Position numbers and translations under genes: made by a program. 6,412 nucleotides of DNA, taken from SBBV01 sp036555425 (lineage in GTDB: Bacteria; Pseudomonadota; Alphaproteobacteria; Bin65). The stretch spans positions 1 to 6,412 of the forward strand of contig DATBLL010000193.1 of the NCBI GenBank assembly GCA_036555425.1. The letters are read 5' to 3'. Below the pieces are notes generated by a model, which did no database searches, was not told the DNA's origin, and saw nothing but the letters and a program-made list of their open reading frames with translations. Below, one piece after another: positions 1 to 6,412 of the stretch. The first letter of the stretch is position 1. Every line of letters starts with the position of its first letter.

Positions 1-323
1 ATGCCGTTGCGGTAGGGGATCACGGCTTCGACGCAGATGGGCGAGTTGACGATATAGCGGTCCTCGACCTTGGCTTGGCACGACGTGGCGCGCCAGGTGA
101 TCTGTCCCTGGCGGCCGACGCGCTCCCGCAGCCAGGCTTCGACCTTGAAATCCTTGATCTCGTCGCTGACCTGAAACGGCGCCAGGGGCGTGGCCTTGGC
201 GGCCGCGATCAGCGCCGCGGCCGGCGGCCGCTTGGCCGCGGCGGGCGCCCCTGCGGCAGAAGCGGCCACGAGCGCGGCCGCGGCGATGCCGCGCGCGACG
301 CGGCGCAAAATTCTGGCGAACAT
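1..323 (-). CDS. Exported protein of unknown function, 5' part only (runs off the left edge)
   Basis: A leftward reading frame starts at the ATG complementary to 321-323 and stays open for 107 codons to the window edge, so the stop lies outside. The N-terminus looks like a Sec signal peptide: MFARILRRVARG gives a basic n-region, residues 12-25 an Ala-rich hydrophobic core, and cleavage is plausible after the APAAA near residue 30. The mature part seen (to residue 107) contains the stretch FQVSDEIKDFKVEAWL and two cysteines, C82 and C97, which could form a periplasmic disulfide. A GAGGGG ribosome-binding site lies about 8 nt before the ATG. The gene begins 37 bp after the stop of the caspase-like gene on the same strand, so the two probably share a transcript. 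I do not recognise the family. The start and signal peptide are seen; export is inferred. Confidence 0.68.
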   Translation of the reverse strand, partial: MFARILRRVARGIAAAALVAASAAGAPAAAKRPPAAALIAAAKATPLAPFQVSDEIKDFKVEAWLRERVGRQGQITWRATSCQAKVEDRYIVNSPICVEAVIPYRNG

Positions 324-360
324 GCGGCTTGCCCCTCGAAGCGCCGCCGGACGATCCCCG

Positions 361-1113
361 TCAGTGGCGGCTGTTGCCGTTGAGCCTGGCGTGCCCGTTG
401 CCGTTGATTCGGCCGTGGCCGTTTCCGTTGATGCGGCCATGGCCGTTGGGCTTGCCATTGGCGCCGTTGACGCCGTTCGTATGGCCGTTGGCGAGCAGGC
501 CTTTGACGCCGCCGTTGCCGCGCACATAGATCTCGAAGCCCATTTCCTTGTGGGCGCCGGGCATGAGGCGGCGGATCTCCTGGGCGCAGCGGTGAATGCG
601 CTCCAGCGCCGTGCCCTCCTCGTCGTTCAGGTATTGCTGCCAGAAGAACATGTCGAGCGCCGAGGAATCGATCCAGTCGATGACCTTCGAGTAGCCGGCC
701 ACCCACCACAGGCCGGGCTCCCCCTCGCCGTGCCGGCGCAGCAAGTTGAACGCGTGCCGGTCGTCCAGGAACCAGCACGCGCCGAAATGCACGCCGTCGA
801 GGCTGCCGGTTTCGTCGTCGAGCCGGCGCGTCAGCGTGCGGAAGATGAGGCGCTTCTCGATCAGGTTTCCGTTCGAGGCGCGGATGCCGTCCTTGATTCC
901 GTGCGCGGCGATGTAGAGCGCGCGGATGCCGCGCGTCTGCCGCAGGCGCGAAACGATTTCCCTAAACGCGTGCTCGTCGTTGACCATCTCGTAGTGATAA
1001 CCATGCGTATCGCCGTACGAGAGATCGCTGATCAGATCGAAGATGCTGCGGATGGAGTAATTGCGCTTCCGCTCCCAGCGGCTCTCGACGACGGCAAGCT
1101 CATATTTCGGCAT
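361..1113 (-). CDS. Caspase-fold-like (clan CD/CHAT-like) protein with Asn/Gly-rich repeat tail
   Basis: The product is 250 residues. The core (about 1-200) shows the hallmark of caspase-like folds: a hydrophobic strand ending in His-Gly (ALYIAAHG, H71) and, 42 residues later, a second strand ending in Cys (VHFGACWF, C113). These are the expected positions of the catalytic His/Cys dyad of clan CD peptidases and CHAT domains. WWVAGYSKVIDWIDSSALD (136-154) resembles the segment that follows the Cys strand in such proteins. Residues 205-250 are low-complexity NG-rich sequence with three copies of an octapeptide (GHGRINGN, GHGRINGN, GHARLNGN). No signal peptide or membrane helix is seen, so it is probably cytoplasmic. 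AGGAG at 1123-1127 sits 9 nt before the ATG and fixes the start. An exported-protein gene follows 37 bp downstream. Substrate and role are unknown; it could be a protease or an inactive relative. The family call rests on motif reading only. Confidence 0.72.
   Translation of the reverse strand: MPKYELAVVESRWERKRNYSIRSIFDLISDLSYGDTHGYHYEMVNDEHAFREIVSRLRQTRGIRALYIAAHGIKDGIRASNGNLIEKRLIFRTLTRRLDDETGSLDGVHFGACWFLDDRHAFNLLRRHGEGEPGLWWVAGYSKVIDWIDSSALDMFFWQQYLNDEEGTALERIHRCAQEIRRLMPGAHKEMGFEIYVRGNGGVKGLLANGHTNGVNGANGKPNGHGRINGNGHGRINGNGHARLNGNSRH
373..444 (-). repeat. Three tandem 24-bp repeats encoding GHGRINGN-type octapeptides
   Basis: Three in-frame 24-bp units lie at 373-396, 397-420 and 421-444, inside the 3' end of the caspase-like gene. 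The two at 397-444 encode identical octapeptides; the one at 373-396 encodes the variant GHARLNGN. A looser NG-rich stretch (residues 209-223) lies on the N-terminal side. The unit length keeps the frame, so copy number could change by slippage without breaking the protein. Confidence 0.8.
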
Positions 1114-1261
1114 TGCTTGCGGCTCCTGTCGTCGCGCGCGTCTTACCGGTCAATCTCGGGATGGGCTCGCTATTTAGCCCGATTGGCGAATCGCTCCAAG
1201 GGGTTAATTGCTTCTCTTTCTTCACGAAAACGGACTTTGCCGCCGTCTCATCCCTTCTTTA

Positions 1262-1291
1262 ATGATATAGATCGGTCTAAATTGTAATCAG
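1262..1291 (-). promoter_or_regulatory. Candidate promoter with dyad for the caspase-like gene
   Basis: On the minus strand TATCAT (1267-1262) is one base off the TATAAT -10 box. A poor -35 candidate, CTGATT (1291-1286), lies 18 bp upstream. The dyad TAGA-TCGG-TCTA (1268-1279) falls in the spacer, where a regulator could block polymerase. A start here would give a leader of roughly 140 nt. The -35 match is weak, so this is a suggestion based on position and AT content. Confidence 0.25.
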
Positions 1292-1336
1292 GAGTTTTTC
1301 GCTCCGGCTTTTGCGTTCTCTTTGCCATCCAAGGTC

Positions 1337-1354
1337 TTATCCACTTTGTCCACA
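1337..1354 (+). promoter_or_regulatory. Two directly adjacent DnaA-box-like 9-mers
   Basis: TTATCCACT (1337-1345) is followed without a gap by TTGTCCACA (1346-1354). Each differs from the classical DnaA box TTATCCACA by one base, and both have the same orientation. They lie just to the right of the AT-rich segment 1201-1320. Bound DnaA could regulate mtnP or the divergent gene, or the site could be part of a larger origin-like region; two boxes alone do not make an origin. Confidence 0.35.
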
Positions 1355-1375
1355 GCGGCACGCGCTGAGCTATCG
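1346..1375 (+). promoter_or_regulatory. Candidate mtnP promoter
   Basis: TTGTCC (1346-1351, four of six to TTGACA) and CTATCG (1370-1375, resembling the CTAT-type -10 of alphaproteobacteria) are separated by 18 bp. The leader before mtnP would be about 65 nt. The -35 overlaps the second DnaA-box-like 9-mer, so DnaA binding there would interfere with transcription if both are real. Confidence 0.25.
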
Positions 1376-1446
1376 TCAAAATCGCCGCGCCCTGCGATAA
1401 GCACGCCGCGCGCCTGCGTCCCACCTCTTTTCTACTGCACCGCAAC

Positions 1447-2334
<888 letters not shown>

Positions 2335-2367
2335 CTACACCGGTACGCGCGCAGTAAAAGAAAGGTC

Positions 2368-2452
2368 ACAGGGAGGCGGGGAGACGGGGAGGTAAGGTTT
2401 TGGCGCGCCCTGCGCGCCAATTCATCTTCTCCCCGCCTCCCCGCCTCCCTGT
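2368..2452. repeat. 85-bp nested inverted repeat between mtnP and the aldolase gene
   Basis: A 24-base arm at 2368-2391 matches the reverse complement of 2429-2452 with one mismatch. Each arm is built from three 8-base modules; on the right arm these read CTCCCCGC, CTCCCCGC, CTCCCTGT. Between the arms lies a second, perfect palindrome at 2400-2420: arms TTGGCGCGC and GCGCGCCAA around the loop CCT. RNA from here could fold into a long stem with an inner 9-bp hairpin. There is no T-run after it, so it is not a standard intrinsic terminator, but it could still pause polymerase or protect mtnP mRNA. It may instead be a REP- or MITE-like dispersed element. No target-site duplication is evident. 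Confidence 0.85.
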
Positions 2453-2482
2453 TCACTTGGCGCCACCACCGCGCGCACGGCG

Positions 2483-2488
2483 AAGGAG
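2483..2488 (+). promoter_or_regulatory. Ribosome-binding site of the aldolase/dehydrogenase gene
   Basis: AAGGAG lies 8 nt before the ATG at 2497, a near-ideal Shine-Dalgarno. It decides the start and contrasts with the missing one at mtnP. Confidence 0.85.
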
Positions 2489-2496
2489 TTTGAACA

Positions 2497-4551
2497 ATGC
2501 AATCACGCTGGTCGGATGCCGATGCGAAGGCGGCGACCGAGAAGTATGCCGCGCAGGGGCATGGCGCGGACATGGCGCTACGCGTCTACACGACGCGGCT
2601 GCTCGGCGGCGATCCGGCGCTGGTGCTGCATGGCGGCGGCAATACTTCGGTGAAGATCAAGGCGCGCGATATCTTCGGCGACGAGATCGACGTGCTCTGC
2701 GTCAAGGGCAGCGGCTGGGACATGGGGCGCATCGAGCCGCCGGGCCTGCCCGCGGTACGGCTCGCGCCGATCAGGCGGCTCTACCATCTCGACACGCTCT
2801 CGGACGAGGACATGGTCAATGTCCAGCGGCTCAACCTGCTCGACAGCGCGGCGCCCAATCCCTCGGTCGAGACGCTGTTCCACGCGTTCCTGCCGCACAA
2901 ATTCGTCGACCACACCCACGCCAACGCCGTGGTGGCGCTGACCGACCAGCCCGACGGCGAATCGCTTGCGAACGAGGTCTATGACGGGCGCTGCGTCGTC
3001 CTGCCCTACATCATGCCCGGCTTCGGCCTCGCCAAGGCGATGAAGGACGCGTTCGACAAGAGCCCAAAGGTGGACGGCATCGTGCTGCTGAAGCACGGCA
3101 TCTTCGCGATGGGCGAAAATGCGCGCGAGGCCTATGAGCGCATGATCGCGCTGGTGACGCTGGCAGAGCAGCGCCTCGCCAAGAACCGGCGCAACGTGTT
3201 CGTGCCGGCGAAGCTGCCGGCGGCGCTCGCCGCGCCGGCCGAGGTGGCGCCTGTGTTGCGCGGGCTCGTGGCCGACCCCGTCGATGCGCGCGACGGCATC
3301 TGGAAGCGGCTCGTGCTCGACTTCCGCAGCTCGCCCGCGATCCTCAATTTCGTGAACGGCGAAGAGCTCGCGCGCTACAGCCAGGCCGGGACCGTGACGC
3401 CCGACCACGTGATCCGCACCAAGCCGAAGCCGCTCATCGTGCCGGCGCCGGAAGCCGACAAGCTCGATGCGTTCAAGGAAGCGGCCAGGGCCGCGCTCGA
3501 AGCCTATGCGCGCGACTATCGTGCCTATTACGAGCGCAACAACGCGCGCTTCGGCGGCAAGAAAAAGGTGCTCGATCCGATTCCGCGCCTCGTGCTCGTG
3601 CCCGGCCTCGGCCTCTTCGCCATGGGCGCCTCGGCCAAGGACGCGGCCGTGGCCGGCGATCTCGCCCAATGCATGGTCGACGTGATCACCGCCGCCGAGG
3701 CGATCGGCAAATTCCAGCCGGTCAGCGAGGCCGATCTCTTCGACGTCGAATACTGGTCGCTCGAGCAGGCCAAGCTCGGCAAGGGCGCCGAGAAGCCGCT
3801 GGCGCGCCAGATCGCCGCCGTCACCGGCGGCGGCTCGGGCATCGGCGCCGCCACCGCCGCCGCCTTTGCCCGCGAAGGCGCCGAAGTGGCCGTGCTCGAC
3901 CGCGACGAGGCCGCCGCGATAGCGGTCGCGAGCAAGATCGGCGGCTTCGCCGTCGCCTGCGATGTGACCGACGCGGCCTCGGTTCGCCGCGCCTTCGACG
4001 CGGTCGCGCTGCGCTATGGCGGCCTCGACATTGCTGTCTCCAACGCCGGCGCCGCCTGGCAGGGCCGCATCGGCGACGTCGACGACAAGGTGCTGCGCCA
4101 GAGCTTCGAGCTGAATTTCTTCGGCCACCAGGCCGTGGCCCAGAACGCGGTACGGATCATGCGCGCGCAGGGCACCGGCGGCTGCCTCTTGTTCAACGTC
4201 TCGAAGCAGGCGGTCAATCCGGGCAAGGATTTCGGCCCTTACGGACTGCCCAAGGCCGCGCTGCTGTTCCTGCTCCGCCAATACGCGCTCGACCATGGCG
4301 GCGACGGCATCCGCTCCAACGGCATCAACGCCGACCGCGTGCGCACCGGCCTCCTGACCGACGCGATGGTGAAGAGCCGCTCCGCCGCGCGCGGCGTCTC
4401 CGAGCTCGACTACCTGGCCGGCAACCTGCTGAAGCGCGAGGTGAAGGCCGAGGACGTGGCGCAGGCCTTCGTCGCGTTGGCACTGGCCAACAAGACGACG
4501 GGCGCCGTGCTCACCGTCGACGGCGGCAACATCGAGGCCGCGCTCAGGTAG
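2497..4551 (+). CDS. Bifunctional class II aldolase / short-chain dehydrogenase (RhaD-ADH type)
   Basis: The 684-residue product fuses two enzymes, at the length usual for the bifunctional rhamnulose-1-phosphate aldolase/alcohol dehydrogenase family. Residues about 25-230 are a zinc class II aldolase: GGGNTS (46-51), GSGWD (71-75, phosphate binding), PSVE (E125, probable catalytic acid/base), HTHANAV (zinc ligands H139, H141) and LKHGIF (third ligand H200). Residues about 435-684 are an SDR: TGGGSGIG (443-450), D468 at the end of beta-2 (NAD rather than NADP), SNAG (515-518), N540, S569 and YGLPK (Y582, K586) as the catalytic tetrad. Both active sites look intact. The known family reaction is splitting L-rhamnulose-1-phosphate to DHAP and L-lactaldehyde, then oxidising the aldehyde. 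No rhamnose genes are near; mtnP is, so a methylthioribulose-1-phosphate aldolase role is possible. It overlaps the convergent acetyltransferase remnant by 8 bp at the 3' end. Confidence 0.92.
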   Translation: MQSRWSDADAKAATEKYAAQGHGADMALRVYTTRLLGGDPALVLHGGGNTSVKIKARDIFGDEIDVLCVKGSGWDMGRIEPPGLPAVRLAPIRRLYHLDTLSDEDMVNVQRLNLLDSAAPNPSVETLFHAFLPHKFVDHTHANAVVALTDQPDGESLANEVYDGRCVVLPYIMPGFGLAKAMKDAFDKSPKVDGIVLLKHGIFAMGENAREAYERMIALVTLAEQRLAKNRRNVFVPAKLPAALAAPAEVAPVLRGLVADPVDARDGIWKRLVLDFRSSPAILNFVNGEELARYSQAGTVTPDHVIRTKPKPLIVPAPEADKLDAFKEAARAALEAYARDYRAYYERNNARFGGKKKVLDPIPRLVLVPGLGLFAMGASAKDAAVAGDLAQCMVDVITAAEAIGKFQPVSEADLFDVEYWSLEQAKLGKGAEKPLARQIAAVTGGGSGIGAATAAAFAREGAEVAVLDRDEAAAIAVASKIGGFAVACDVTDAASVRRAFDAVALRYGGLDIAVSNAGAAWQGRIGDVDDKVLRQSFELNFFGHQAVAQNAVRIMRAQGTGGCLLFNVSKQAVNPGKDFGPYGLPKAALLFLLRQYALDHGGDGIRSNGINADRVRTGLLTDAMVKSRSAARGVSELDYLAGNLLKREVKAEDVAQAFVALALANKTTGAVLTVDGGNIEAALR

Positions 4552-5002
4552 GGCTCGTGCCGCGTAGGGGCGCCGCGATTCGAATCACCCGCCGCACGAT
4601 CGGGCGAATGGGCGAGCGGCGCGCGACTTCCTTGAACCCCTGGTCGAGGAACGCCGACAGCAGGCAGACGAAGATCTCGGCCGAACTCATCTTGCGGCGG
4701 GGGTCGAACGGATACGCCTCGACTGCGGGCGCGCCGGACTTGGCCGCATACTCGACCGCCCCTTCGATCAGCGGGCGCATGAGGCCGCGGCGCCGGTGCG
4801 CGGGCGAAACGACGAAGCACGTGATCGACCACACGGACAAGCCATCGACCGGCGCCAAGACGCGCGTGCGGGATAGACGCGAGTAGTGGCCCCGCGGAGC
4901 CACGCCGCAGAATCCGACCGGCGTGCCGCCGCGGTAAGCGACGATGCCGGTGGGCGCGCCCTGCTCGACGAGCCCGCGGAAGAACGCGCGATTGCGCGCG
5001 CC
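4544..5002 (-). pseudogene. GNAT acetyltransferase, 5'-truncated remnant
   Basis: The minus strand from about 5002 to the TGA at 4544-4546 encodes about 150 residues of a GNAT N-acetyltransferase. Recognisable parts are NRAFFRGLVEQGAPTGIVAY, GTPVGFCGVAPR, SVWSITCFVVSPAHRRRGL (beta-4 and the acetyl-CoA loop with RRRGL) and the C-terminal GFKEVARRSPIRPIVRR. Relatives with this layout carry about 40 more N-terminal residues, which are absent. Upstream of about 5000 the frame stays open to 5398, but that sequence is only the antisense of the CGNR gene and has no GNAT character. No ATG, GTG or TTG that could serve as a start was found at the junction. Substrate is unknown. It converges on the aldolase gene with an 8-bp tail overlap. 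Calling it a remnant is inference from the missing N-terminus. Confidence 0.72.
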
Positions 5003-5422
5003 CCAGCCGCGCGCCGCCCCGAAGGCGCCGCCGAAGTGCTCGCAGCGGCGATCGAATTGCGCGAGGCCTTGGCCGCGCTCTTGACGGCCGGCGCGGCGAG
5101 CGAAGCGCTCGTCGCGCGGCTCAATGCCTGGCTCGCGCGCGCGCCCGAGCGCAGTCGCGTCGCGGCCTCCGCGCAAGGCTACGCGTGGGTGACGGGCCGC
5201 GCGGGCGACGCGCTCTTGGCACCGCTCTGGCCGGTCGTCTGGAGCGCCGCCGATCTGCTCGTCTCGGGTCGCGTTACGCAGGTGCGCGCCTGCACCGACC
5301 GGCGCTGCGCCTGGCTGTTCCTCGACGCCTCGCGCGGCCGGCGCCGGCGATGGTGCTCGATGGAAGGCTGCGGCAACCGCGCCAAGGCCCGCCGCCACTA
5401 TCGCCGGCGCCGGGCCGCGTGA
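4886..5422 (+). CDS. CGNR zinc-finger (ABATE-type) protein, N-terminally truncated, probably a remnant
   Basis: The C-terminal half is an unmistakable CGNR zinc finger: C136 and C141 in VRACTDRRCAWLFLD, C157 in RRWCSM, C162 in CGNRAKARRHYRRR, giving CX4C-X15-CX4C with a basic, likely DNA-binding tail. PLWPVVWSAADLLVSG (113-128) and ELREALAALL (57-66) match the second half of the preceding ABATE domain. The family's first half, with its LDFVNT-like motif, is missing. The frame is open from 4877 and a GTG at 4886 is formally usable, but it has no ribosome-binding site, and residues 1 to about 37 are antisense of the acetyltransferase, so true homology begins near 4997-5006. These proteins are usually described as stress-linked transcriptional regulators. 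A shortened zinc-finger protein could still be made, but loss of function is more likely. Confidence 0.72.
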   Translation: MAPRSHAAESDRRAAAVSDDAGGRALLDEPAEERAIARAPAARRPEGAAEVLAAAIELREALAALLTAGAASEALVARLNAWLARAPERSRVAASAQGYAWVTGRAGDALLAPLWPVVWSAADLLVSGRVTQVRACTDRRCAWLFLDASRGRRRRWCSMEGCGNRAKARRHYRRRRAA

Positions 5423-5462
5423 GCCTCTCGAAGCCGCGCCCGCTCTCTGCTAGCTATGCGCC

Positions 5463-6323
5463 ATGACCCGCGGAATCGATCATCTCGTCCTCGCGGTGCG
5501 CGATCTCGCCAAGGCGCGCGCATTCTATGAGCAGCTCGGCTTCACGCTGACGCCGCGCGCCGAGCATCCCTGGGGCACGGCCAATCACCTCGTGCAGCTC
5601 AACGGCTGCTTCCTGGAGCTGCTCGGCGTGTCCGACCCGGCCAAGATCGCGCCGTTCAGGCCCGGCGAGTTCAGCTTCGGCGCCCGCAACCGCGATTTCC
5701 TCGCCGAGCGCGAGGGCATGTCGATGCTGGTGTTCCAGAGCCGCGATGCGCGCCGCGACCGGGCCGAGTTCGCGGCGGCCGGGCTCGAGACCTATGCGCC
5801 GTTCGATTTCGCCCGCGAGGCGAAGCTGCCCGACGGCACCACGGCGCGCGTCGCGTTCTCGCTCGCCTTCGTCACCGATCCGCGCATGCCGGAGGCGGCG
5901 TTCTTCACCTGCCAGCAGCACGCGCCCCGCTATTTCTGGAAGCGCGAGTTCCAGCTTCACGCCAACGGCGCGCGCGGGATCGCGGAGGTGGTGATGGTGG
6001 CGCCCGAGCCGGCGGCGCTGGCCGCGTTCTTCGCGGCGCTGCAGGGGAAGGAGTCCGTGCGCGGCGAAGACGGCGCGCTCCGCGTCGCCACGGCGCGCGG
6101 ACGCATCTCGGTCGTGACCCCGCCGGCCTTCGCAGCGCGCTTCGGCGCCGCGAGCCCTGGCCCGCCGACGCCGCACTTCGCGGCATTCCGCATCTCCGGC
6201 GTCGATCCCGCCGCCGCGGCGGCCCGCCTCGGTGCCGCCGGAATCCCGCATCGCGCGAGCGACGGCACGCTCCAGGTGCCCGCGGCGGCCGCGTTCGGCG
6301 TCGCGGTCGAATTCGCGCTTTAA
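5463..6323 (+). CDS. VOC-superfamily glyoxalase-like protein
   Basis: The 286-residue product begins GIDHLVLAVRDLAKARAFY, the classic first beta-strand and helix of a vicinal-oxygen-chelate module, with H7 as a probable metal ligand. HPWGTANHLVQL (35-46) and CFLELLGV (49-56, E52 probable second ligand) are typical of the 'glyoxalase-like domain' type that carries two modules in one chain. The second half (about 172-286: IAEVVMVAPEP, RISVVTPPAF, HFAAFRISG) is a more diverged second module. It is probably cytoplasmic; the substrate is unknown, and this family is rarely characterised. The ATG at 5463 lies 40 bp after the CGNR stop and starts directly at the conserved N-terminus, although no Shine-Dalgarno is visible. 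It may be read with the upstream plus-strand gene. Length is normal and nothing is broken. Confidence 0.9.
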   Translation: MTRGIDHLVLAVRDLAKARAFYEQLGFTLTPRAEHPWGTANHLVQLNGCFLELLGVSDPAKIAPFRPGEFSFGARNRDFLAEREGMSMLVFQSRDARRDRAEFAAAGLETYAPFDFAREAKLPDGTTARVAFSLAFVTDPRMPEAAFFTCQQHAPRYFWKREFQLHANGARGIAEVVMVAPEPAALAAFFAALQGKESVRGEDGALRVATARGRISVVTPPAFAARFGAASPGPPTPHFAAFRISGVDPAAAAARLGAAGIPHRASDGTLQVPAAAAFGVAVEFAL

Positions 6324-6412
6324 GGGCGTGCGGCCCGCCGCCCCGGACTTCGGCGACGGAATCTTCACAATATCGCGTTACGATTGCGGGCTCCGGGGAA
6401 GGCTCGATCAAT
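6324..6412. other. Intergenic tail, possibly ending at the next start codon
   Basis: No gene is complete here. GGGGAAGG at 6395-6402 is a good Shine-Dalgarno, and 8 nt later the window ends with AT (6411-6412). If the next base outside is G, a rightward gene starts at 6411. No clear terminator follows the VOC stop, so such a gene could be co-transcribed. Confidence 0.3.

Larger units (their letters stand above)
1114..1446. other. Divergent intergenic region (333 bp) with AT-rich segment
   Basis: This gap separates the leftward caspase-like gene from rightward mtnP and must carry both promoters. Positions 1201-1320 are about 43% G+C, and 1251-1300 only about 32%, far below the flanking genes. 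Small dyads are visible: GGGCT/AGCCC at 1163-1180, CGATT/AATCG at 1180-1193 (these two overlap at one base and would compete), and TAGA-TCGG-TCTA at 1268-1279. Short minus-strand frames exist here but none has a convincing start. I see no tRNA and no riboswitch I can name. Confidence 0.7.

Noticed and set aside
190..1287. Long plus-strand open frame (365 codons) across the caspase-like gene
   Set aside because: It is an Ala/Val-rich translation with no family motif and no ribosome-binding site, antisense to a gene with a good start, AGGAG site and motifs.
1291..1320. GGAG-CTCC hairpin with T-runs as an intrinsic terminator
   Set aside because: The stem is only 4 bp with a 7-nt loop, and it lies between divergent genes where no transcript needs to end.
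1376..1446. SAM- or SAH-type riboswitch in the mtnP leader
   Set aside because: The leader is short and I could not recognise the conserved core of any such class.
2578..4296. 572-codon minus-strand open frame under the aldolase/dehydrogenase gene
   Set aside because: Antisense frames stay open in GC-rich genes; the plus strand has two intact catalytic domains while this one shows no motif.
4544..5398. Full 284-residue minus-strand protein as an intact acetyltransferase
   Set aside because: Only the part below about 5000 has GNAT character; the first 130 residues are the antisense of the CGNR zinc-finger gene.

Overview
The window is GC-rich, at a rough guess about two thirds G+C in the genes, with an AT-rich dip near 1200-1310. 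Codon choice, strong AAGGAG/AGGAG ribosome-binding sites and the protein families point to an alphaproteobacterium of the Rhodospirillales/Hyphomicrobiales kind. This is inferred from style and families; no marker gene is present.

Layout from left to right. (1) Positions 1-1113 hold a two-gene leftward unit. The upstream gene (1113-361) encodes a caspase-fold-like protein with a visible His/Cys dyad and an Asn/Gly-rich repeat tail. Downstream of it, 37 bp away, is the start of an exported protein of unknown function (323 to beyond the window's left edge). (2) Positions 1114-1446 are a 333-bp divergent intergenic region with an AT-rich part, small dyads and two directly adjacent DnaA-box-like 9-mers. 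(3) Positions 1447-4551 run rightward: mtnP (5'-methylthioadenosine phosphorylase), then an 85-bp nested inverted repeat, then a 684-residue fusion of a class II aldolase and a short-chain dehydrogenase. (4) Positions 4544-5422 hold two broken genes head to head. One is the C-terminal part of a GNAT acetyltransferase (minus strand) and the other the C-terminal part of a CGNR zinc-finger regulator (plus strand). Both lose homology at the same point, near 5000, as if a deletion removed the middle of a divergent gene pair. (5) Positions 5463-6323 encode a complete glyoxalase-like (VOC) protein. The last 89 bp are non-coding and may end on the first bases of another start codon.

The most informative pairing is mtnP with the aldolase-dehydrogenase. 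MtnP makes 5-methylthioribose-1-phosphate. In the known DHAP shunt for methylthioadenosine, isomerisation and a class II aldolase then give DHAP and 2-methylthioacetaldehyde, which a dehydrogenase can reduce. A single protein carrying both later activities beside mtnP would fit such a shunt, but the default reading of this fusion family is rhamnulose-1-phosphate aldolase/lactaldehyde dehydrogenase. The isomerase gene (mtnA) is not in the window.
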